A stretch of DNA of 27,691 nt. Origin: a virus. This document shows positions 23,425-27,691 of this stretch, piece after piece. The DNA is taken from positions 1-27,691 of IMG/VR virus record IMGVR_UViG_3300025828_003176; one strand, given 5' to 3'. Numbering within the stretch: position 1 is the first letter of the stretch; each line of letters starts with the position of its first letter. Under the pieces are notes generated by a model. It saw nothing but the letters and a program-made list of their open reading frames with translations, had not been told where the DNA came from and did not search any database. Both the position numbers and the translations under genes were made by a program.

Positions 23425-23453
23425 ATTATACTAAATTTCACGTCGCCAGTCAA
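23425..23453 (-). promoter_or_regulatory. Sigma70-type promoter of gp44 operon
   Basis: Minus strand: TTGACT (23453-23448, five of six), 17-base spacer and TATAAT (23430-23425, six of six). Initiation near 23418 gives a leader of about 15 bases containing GGAG. The -35 box and spacer lie over the last codons of the upstream glycosyltransferase. Confidence 0.8.
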
Positions 23454-24159
23454 ACGTGATTTTCGGTATATTTTTCCACGACTTACGGTCGGCATTCCGA
23501 GCATGAATCATGTCCAGAATACCCTGTATGTGCTTCTGGTCTCTCTGCACGACCGTGTAGTCGTCTGGATATTGAGTCCCCGTACAGGTATCATCCACAA
23601 CTATTTGTCTCCCTATGCGATTTGAGGGGAATCTGGTGGACATCAACAAGGGGTCGTAGAGAGTATCCAGTCGCTCACGAAAGATCTTATCACCCATATG
23701 ATACCCACGAAGTTCCTCGTCGTATCCACCTGCCTCAAAGAATTGAGCACGGCGACATGCAAATATATTTCCTGGGTCGCCGCCATACAAATTGCAAAGC
23801 ACATACTGCGACTCGTCACAGGATTCTATCTCGCGGAACAGTGCTTCACAAAATTCTTCAGTCAACTCAAGATCAACATCCATGAACAGCATCCATTCAG
23901 TCTTGCATATGGATGCTGCTAAATTTCTGGCACCATGAGCATTGAACCCATAGTCCAACGCCACTCGATACAGAAACATTTTCTTTTTGTTACAACAGCA
24001 TTCTTCTATGTGTGCTTTTACGATAGGTCTTGCTGGATACTTTGATGAGGCATCATCTACGACGATAACTTTATCAAAATATTTAAAGGTGCAATCGTTG
24101 TATAGTATAGACTCTAACCTATGAGGATCTTCATAATATGGTATACACAGAGATATCAA
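23431..24159 (-). CDS. Glycosyltransferase family 2 protein
   Basis: 242 residues of GT-A fold. ISLCIPYYEDPHRLESIL and KVIVVDDASSKYPA form the nucleotide-binding part; DYGFNAHGARNLAASICKTEWMLFMDVDLELTEEF holds the DVD metal motif. It is clearly paralogous to the next gene upstream and more distantly to the one at 12953. The start is TTG at 24159 in a TTGA overlap; no ATG or GTG precedes the conserved strand. The end carries the gp44 promoter. No membrane segment. Donor and acceptor unknown. Confidence 0.87.
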   Translation of the reverse strand: MISLCIPYYEDPHRLESILYNDCTFKYFDKVIVVDDASSKYPARPIVKAHIEECCCNKKKMFLYRVALDYGFNAHGARNLAASICKTEWMLFMDVDLELTEEFCEALFREIESCDESQYVLCNLYGGDPGNIFACRRAQFFEAGGYDEELRGYHMGDKIFRERLDTLYDPLLMSTRFPSNRIGRQIVVDDTCTGTQYPDDYTVVQRDQKHIQGILDMIHARNADRKSWKNIPKITFDWRREI

Positions 24160-25034
24160 CTTGTTTTGTCTCTTTCCATCAAATGCCTCAATAAAAATGC
24201 AAAAGGTGTCTCGTCGATATAGACTTGTTGCCTCAGTTGGTGCGCAGACTCACCAAGATCTAACTCAAGTTGGTGGCATTCAAGATCGACTTCATACCAC
24301 ATAAATTTTGATTGGTGCTTTTCAATTTCATGCCAACGAGTTCTATCTTCGTTTCTTTCATACATGAATTTTTCCCAAACAATCCTGTATTTTTCCGGAG
24401 GATGGGTCATACTGTTGTCTTTGTTATAGACTATTTTCCTACAGTCATCTCTATGCTTGTAATGATGCATCGGTCTATTCATGATAAGGTATGGTGGCGG
24501 CATCATGATAGGTCTATACATTGCATCCAATCTGTATCGGAATATTCTGTCACCATAATGAATACCCATACATTCTTCATCGTATCCTTTGACACGCCAG
24601 AACTGCCATTCTCTTATGGAAAAGTGGTTTAGAGTATCTTTGTCTGGTGTACGGTCAATATTATGTATTAGGAAACTGTCTCGAGGACAGGACTCTATTG
24701 AACGGTGTAGTTGTTCACAGAACCCTTCGGTGATCTCATTATCAATATCAAGTAGGGAGCACCACTCATTACGCACAAATCTCATACCAAGGTTACGAGC
24801 ACCGTGCGCATTAAAACCGTAGTCTACTGGTATGCGGAACAAACGTAAACGATCACGATACTCTGGGTTGTCAAGTATGAAGTCTACCAGAGTTTCTTTG
24901 GCGGGATGATCATATGATCCATCGTCTACTATGATAATCTCATCAAAATACTTGAAGTTGTTTTCATTCCATATGAAATCAAACAGACGACGAGCATCCT
25001 CATAGTAAGGACAGACTAATGATATTGGAGTCAT
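24156..25034 (-). CDS. Glycosyltransferase family 2 protein
   Basis: 292 residues from the ATG at 25034, which has GAGG six bases upstream; a GTG at 25064 is less likely. MTPISLVCPYYEDARRLFDFI, EIIIVDDGSYDHPAKE and DYGFNAHGARNLGMRFVRNEWCSLLDIDNEITEGF show the same plan as its downstream neighbour, with DID in place of DVD as metal motif. The C-terminal part is longer, with a His/Arg/Lys-rich region and an acidic LELDLGE segment. The pair looks like a tandem duplication that has since diverged. Confidence 0.87.
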   Translation of the reverse strand: MTPISLVCPYYEDARRLFDFIWNENNFKYFDEIIIVDDGSYDHPAKETLVDFILDNPEYRDRLRLFRIPVDYGFNAHGARNLGMRFVRNEWCSLLDIDNEITEGFCEQLHRSIESCPRDSFLIHNIDRTPDKDTLNHFSIREWQFWRVKGYDEECMGIHYGDRIFRYRLDAMYRPIMMPPPYLIMNRPMHHYKHRDDCRKIVYNKDNSMTHPPEKYRIVWEKFMYERNEDRTRWHEIEKHQSKFMWYEVDLECHQLELDLGESAHQLRQQVYIDETPFAFLLRHLMERDKTS

Positions 25035-25124
25035 ACAGTTCCTCAAAGAGAGCAGTTTTGCCACTTACTCAGGTGACGGTGCGTACCGACCAGAGCGAGT
25101 TTATAGTCATCTCGGGACAATTAA

Positions 25125-25292
25125 TTAAGATCTAAGGAACTCGTCTATTTTTTCGCCGACCACTAGATCAACCCATGAGGCACCTTTATGTAGTTTCGTG
25201 ATACACCAAAAGATGATATCCCAAACCAATGCGATTGGCGCCACCAATGCTATTTTAGTCCACTGAATCAATTCTTCTTTTCTTATATTCAT
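25125..25292 (-). CDS. Small membrane protein
   Basis: 55 residues from MNIRKEELIQW. A hydrophobic stretch (TKIALVAPIALVWDIIFWCITK, about 13-34) suggests one membrane helix, followed by an acidic/basic tail. It overlaps the preceding small gene by 38 bases in another frame. A longer version of the same frame, from 25403, would lie wholly within that gene and is less likely. There is no clear ribosome site. Function unknown. Confidence 0.45.
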   Translation of the reverse strand: MNIRKEELIQWTKIALVAPIALVWDIIFWCITKLHKGASWVDLVVGEKIDEFLRS

Positions 25293-25458
25293 AAAAGTCT
25301 TTCGTCCATTCTGGGTGCCTGACCAAGTAAACTTTTTCGTATCCGTACCACCACTGACCCGCACTGTCTCCATGTGGTATATGATAATCTTTGATAGGCG
25401 CATTTCTTTTCTTTCTTTTCCTTCCTACTAAAAACCTTTCTGTTAGGTTGTCAAGCAT
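25255..25458 (-). CDS. Small basic hypothetical protein
   Basis: 67 residues from MLDNLTERFLVGRKRKKRNAP. The N-terminal third is strongly basic; the rest is rich in Trp and Tyr (AGQWWYGYEKVYLVRHPEWTKDFYEYKKRR), as in small phage proteins with a compact beta fold. The ATG overlaps the end of the upstream oxygenase-like gene by eight bases. No family is recognised; nucleic-acid binding would fit the charge but is speculation. Confidence 0.5.
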   Translation of the reverse strand: MLDNLTERFLVGRKRKKRNAPIKDYHIPHGDSAGQWWYGYEKVYLVRHPEWTKDFYEYKKRRIDSVD

Positions 25459-26137
25459 CGCATTCGTACACGAACGAACAACCATGCCTCACTTCAATGT
25501 CGTAAGGAATGTGTGCACAATGCGGTACGTTCGTTTTGTATATTGTCATGGTTTTGTATTTCGATGGTGCCATGCCTAGAAACTCAAACCCCCAAGCTTC
25601 CCAACCATAGTTTATATATTGCTTTTTCTTAGGCATATCTTTTAGACGAACATAACTTCCATTCAATGCGTGGTTGGGGTCTACGCAGAAGTCATACCTA
25701 TTGTCAATCATTTCGCCGTGATACTTGTACAGATTAGTACCACTATGTTCTACTTCGTCAGTCAACCAAAGGTTGCATGCTATCCCAGTATCATAAAATC
25801 CTTCTTCGATATCTTGATGAGGGATTAGTGCTTGCTCATAGCAACCAAACAATTCTTTTGAGTAGAAATTTGACCAAGAAGAAAGATTAGCAAAAGTTGG
25901 TTTCGCCTCAGGATTGACATACTCCCTGTAGAACTCATTTAAGAATTGGTATATCGCTTCCGTACCATCTAGTTGTGTAATATTTTTATTGAGGAAAGGG
26001 TTGTTTGGGGTATCCTTACCATTGTACTCGCATTTGTTAACATCAGCAACGAAAACATCGAAATCTAATATTGAGTCGATGTCTTCAACGACCCAGTATC
26101 CTACATCATATTTGAGAGGATGGTAATTGACTAACAT
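25451..26137 (-). CDS. 2-oxoglutarate-oxygenase-like hypothetical protein
   Basis: 228 residues from MLVNYHPLKYDVGYW. A His-x-Asp pair (H107, D109 in ALIPHQDIEEGFYDTGIACNLWL) followed by SGTNLYKYHG and a distal histidine in NVPHCAHIP looks like the metal site of Fe(II)/2-oxoglutarate oxygenases. I do not recall a named family with this exact sequence. The ATG at 26137 has GGAAAG upstream and overlaps the previous PhyH-like gene by 32 bases, so the two oxygenase-like genes are co-translated. The substrate is unknown. Confidence 0.55.
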   Translation of the reverse strand: MLVNYHPLKYDVGYWVVEDIDSILDFDVFVADVNKCEYNGKDTPNNPFLNKNITQLDGTEAIYQFLNEFYREYVNPEAKPTFANLSSWSNFYSKELFGCYEQALIPHQDIEEGFYDTGIACNLWLTDEVEHSGTNLYKYHGEMIDNRYDFCVDPNHALNGSYVRLKDMPKKKQYINYGWEAWGFEFLGMAPSKYKTMTIYKTNVPHCAHIPYDIEVRHGCSFVYECDA

Positions 26138-26807
26138 TAAATCTTTCCGTATAGAATCCTTTAAACTGTGGCAAAGGATGTTTGTCGTTATTAAACAAGT
26201 GTCCAATACTTTTGGTGGTATACTGAGTTGCCCAACAACGTCTTACCTTTTTACTGTTGTTCTTTGTGGACCAGTGCACAGTGTTACCATCAAATATAAC
26301 TGCGTCTCCTGCCTTTGGACGTGGTGCGAAAAATTTTTTCTTCGTCCGAAAAGATATGGGACCGTTATTACTAGTTATATCATCCAAAATCCAATTAATG
26401 TTGACCAGTTTGTAGTCCCCTCTGGCAGCTGCCTCAGGGTCAGGACCCCATTCGTTGTCTGTATGAATCATAAACTCAAACTCTTCGTTAGGATACTTGG
26501 CGACAATCTCATCATTAAAGAAATATATTTCGTCAGTCTCTAAAAACTTAGTGGCAGTATCATACTGCTTTTTGCTGGTGTACAACTCCATGAGTTTAGG
26601 ACTCATGTCTCCAGCACGTTCTAACCCACGCCAGTATCTACCAGTACCAACATCTCTTGGTTTACCGTCCATCTTATGGATCAGATACCAGCGTTTGAGT
26701 TTGAGAGTCTCCCACTGTGCTATCTTCAGTTCTTTAGGAGTGATGTAGTTTTCTACGATAGTGAACCCATGGTTCTTGTATTCTTCAAGATGGCGTTCTT
26801 CGATCAT
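26106..26807 (-). CDS. PhyH-like Fe(II)/2-oxoglutarate dioxygenase
   Basis: 233 residues from MIEERHLEEYKNHGFTIVENYI, the usual family opening. The metal triad is H115-x-D117 (MIHTDNEWG) and H178 (GNTVHWS), with a nearby Arg pair (189-190) for 2-oxoglutarate; KAGDAVIFDGNTVHWS is typical for PhyH proteins. The ATG forms an exact ATGA overlap with the small membrane protein upstream, which decides the start. It is distinct from the PhyH-type protein at 9568, with little similarity outside the metal motifs. The substrate is unknown. Confidence 0.78.
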   Translation of the reverse strand: MIEERHLEEYKNHGFTIVENYITPKELKIAQWETLKLKRWYLIHKMDGKPRDVGTGRYWRGLERAGDMSPKLMELYTSKKQYDTATKFLETDEIYFFNDEIVAKYPNEEFEFMIHTDNEWGPDPEAAARGDYKLVNINWILDDITSNNGPISFRTKKKFFAPRPKAGDAVIFDGNTVHWSTKNNSKKVRRCWATQYTTKSIGHLFNNDKHPLPQFKGFYTERFNVSQLPSSQI

Positions 26808-26983
26808 AAACCGATAAGACCCCAACCATGGTTGGCGATAGCATTTAAGATAATGAACCAGCAGGTTGCCATATGTGTAACCCACCAGATTGTGCGAATG
26901 ACAGCGACGGAGTCTGCTTGACGATTGGTCTCGCCGACTTTTTCACCGAGGGACTGCGCCCATATTCTCCACCACTTTCGCAT
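26804..26983 (-). CDS. Small Trp-rich membrane protein
   Basis: 59 residues, MRKWWRIWAQSLGEKVGE... followed by a hydrophobic segment (IRTIWWVTHMATCWFIILNAIANH, about 29-52) and a Gly/Leu tail. It is probably a single-pass inner-membrane protein with a basic, Trp-rich N-terminus. Similar small proteins occur in T4-like marine phages as far as I recall. The TGA overlaps the next ATG (ATGA). The ribosome site is weak (AAAGA). It lies 18 bases after the tRNA. Confidence 0.7.
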   Translation of the reverse strand: MRKWWRIWAQSLGEKVGETNRQADSVAVIRTIWWVTHMATCWFIILNAIANHGWGLIGL

Positions 26984-27001
26984 AATTCTTTTTCATTGCT
27001 T

Positions 27002-27075
27002 TGGTCAGGGTGGGAGGAATCGAACCTCCGACAAATGCTCCCAAAGCACTTATGTTACCTCTACACTACACCCTG
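27002..27075 (-). tRNA. tRNA-Pro(UGG)
   Basis: Cloverleaf by hand: acceptor CAGGGTG pairs with CACCCTG, D stem GTGT/ACAT, anticodon stem AGTGC/GCATT with loop TTTGGGA (anticodon TGG), T stem GGAGG/CCTCC with loop TTCGATT. The discriminator is A and the 3' CCA is encoded in the DNA (27004-27002). The C1-G72 pair, A73 and G37 agree with bacterial tRNA-Pro. It reads CCA codons. The end of the HNH frame overlaps its 5' part. Confidence 0.95.
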
Positions 27076-27514
27076 AAACTTTAAACTCTTCGAGATACTG
27101 TTCGATCAATGGTTGGACAATATCTCTATGTTTGCTATGGAACATCTCATGATGATTCGGACAAAGAGGCACCAAATTTTCTGGCGAGTTATTACTCTTG
27201 TCCTCATCAACATGATGAACGTCCACTACATAATCGAAGTCACAAATAATGCACTTCTTCTCATGGTAATGGAAACACGTTGATCTGTATGAAGTCGATT
27301 TCCAGTTAGGATTGTTTGGACCACTTCGATACAACGTGTTATAACATCCAGTAGAACAGGTTGTTGCATACTTCCAATCTGCAATAGGGGTGCCGCACGC
27401 TTCACAATCTCTTTTATTTTTCGGGTTCAAGTAACAAGATTCTTCGTGCCGCTTGATTACCACATTAGCATATTCGCTAGAACAATGCGGGCATTTTACT
27501 TTTGGGTATTTCAT
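27050..27514 (-). CDS. HNH endonuclease
   Basis: 154 residues. Several zinc knuckle pairs (CPHC at 8-11, CEAC at 37-40, CSTGC at 53-57) precede the HNH core: CIICDFDYVVDVHHVDEDKSNNSPENLVPLCPNHHEMFHSKH, with H100/H101, N113 and H121/H122, and Cys88, Cys91 and Cys118 as metal ligands. Such free-standing HNH proteins in T4-like phages are often homing endonucleases. The ATG at 27514 is six bases after GGAG; another ATG directly adjoins that site and is unlikely. The last eight codons lie within the tRNA gene. An exact late-promoter motif lies upstream. Confidence 0.88.
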   Translation of the reverse strand: MKYPKVKCPHCSSEYANVVIKRHEESCYLNPKNKRDCEACGTPIADWKYATTCSTGCYNTLYRSGPNNPNWKSTSYRSTCFHYHEKKCIICDFDYVVDVHHVDEDKSNNSPENLVPLCPNHHEMFHSKHRDIVQPLIEQYLEEFKVSGCSVEVT

Positions 27515-27533
27515 AGACATCTCCTTTCAGAAA

Positions 27534-27541
27534 TATTTATA
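27534..27541 (-). promoter_or_regulatory. T4-type late promoter TATAAATA
   Basis: Exact TATAAATA on the minus strand, the T4 late consensus, 19 bases before the HNH start codon and 45 bases after the terminator. Initiation would be a few bases downstream, with GGAG in a short leader. Late timing for HNH and tRNA-Pro follows if it is used. Confidence 0.7.
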
Positions 27542-27586
27542 AAAACCCAAATCTCAAACGCTTAGTGCTAATCCCCGAAAAGGTTA

Positions 27587-27606
27587 GGTGTTGCCGAAGC
27601 AACACC
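27587..27606 (-). terminator. UUCG-loop terminator hairpin
   Basis: Perfect 8-bp stem GGTGTTGC / GCAACACC around a TTCG loop, eight bases after the stop of the partial gene, followed by TAACCTTTTCGG. C(UUCG)G hairpins are typical of T4 terminators. The T tract is short and interrupted, so it may be leaky or act as an RNA-stabilising end. Confidence 0.7.
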
Positions 27607-27613
27607 CGTCCTA

Positions 27614-27691
27614 TTACGCACCCAACGCAGCGTAACCAGCGGCGACCATCGCACGAGTAGGAGTACCCAGACGATAGAAGTTCTTGGTTTG
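27614..27691 (-). CDS. C-terminus of an unidentified gene (partial)
   Basis: The last 25 residues, QTKNFYRLGTPTRAMVAAGY then AALGA and TAA, of a gene continuing past the window edge. Its position before a terminator and late promoter suggests a structural gene, possibly a capsid or tail protein, but the fragment is too short for me to assign. Confidence 0.7.
   Translation of the reverse strand, partial: QTKNFYRLGTPTRAMVAAGYAALGA

Noticed and set aside
25035-25124. Promoter or terminator in the gap before the tandem glycosyltransferase
   Set aside because: A TATAAA and an imperfect GGTCGGT/ACCG hairpin are present, but there is no fitting -35 and no T tract; too weak to annotate.
25125-25403. 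Longer 92-residue version of the small membrane gene
   Set aside because: Its first 37 residues lie wholly within the other small gene and do not look protein-like; the start at 25292 is preferred.

Overview
This window looks like one contiguous piece of a T4-superfamily (myovirus-type) phage genome, most likely marine. Six T4 core genes are recognisable by direct sequence recall: sliding-clamp loader gp44, clamp-loader partner gp62, translational repressor RegA, DNA polymerase gp43, recombinase UvsX and replicative helicase gp41. A Dam methylase, dCMP deaminase and MazG-type pyrophosphohydrolase accompany them. Every gene I can support lies on the minus strand, so transcription runs from high to low coordinates. 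Genes are packed with ATGA, TAATG or TTGA overlaps. There are no photosynthesis genes, and the glyoxylate-shunt enzyme points to a heterotrophic bacterial host rather than a cyanobacterium. The host identity is inference.

Layout in the direction of transcription. (1) 27691-26804: the end of an unidentified gene (probably structural), a UUCG-loop terminator, an exact T4 late-promoter motif, an HNH endonuclease gene, tRNA-Pro(UGG) and a small membrane protein. (2) 26807-23431: two Fe(II)/2-oxoglutarate-oxygenase-like genes, two small ORFs and two tandem family-2 glycosyltransferases. (3) 23403-19925: gp44, a small conserved ORF, a secreted metzincin-type metalloprotease lipoprotein, gp62 and RegA, behind a near-consensus sigma70 promoter. 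(4) 19918-17943: a glycosyltransferase-like protein and a glycine-rich fibre-like protein. (5) 17884-13725: gp43, a methyltransferase, a 58-residue ORF and a primase-like protein. (6) 13741-9119: glycosyltransferase, MazG, PsiE-like membrane protein, isocitrate lyase, a small ORF, methyltransferase, PhyH-type oxygenase and dCMP deaminase. (7) 9072-3230: nucleotide-sugar dehydrogenase, FkbM methyltransferase, UvsX, radical SAM protein, thermonuclease, small ORF and gp41. (8) 3193-40: small ORFs, including coiled-coil and membrane proteins, Dam behind a perfect sigma70 consensus, a cupin/JmjC-like protein and a sulfotransferase.

The genes suggest three joined programmes: a T4-type replisome with RegA control; nucleotide and carbon/phosphate metabolism (dCMP deaminase, MazG, PsiE, isocitrate lyase); and a large set of glycan or small-molecule modification enzymes (four glycosyltransferase-type proteins, sugar dehydrogenase, three methyltransferases, sulfotransferase, oxygenases, radical SAM). 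The most surprising cargo is a full-catalytic-set isocitrate lyase overlapped by psiE, and a zinc metalloprotease lipoprotein lodged between gp44 and gp62. A 15-base sequence identical around the starts of uvsX and gp62 is a candidate RegA operator. No stretch above 300 bases lacks a gene; the longest gene-free stretch (25035-25124) is about 90 bases.
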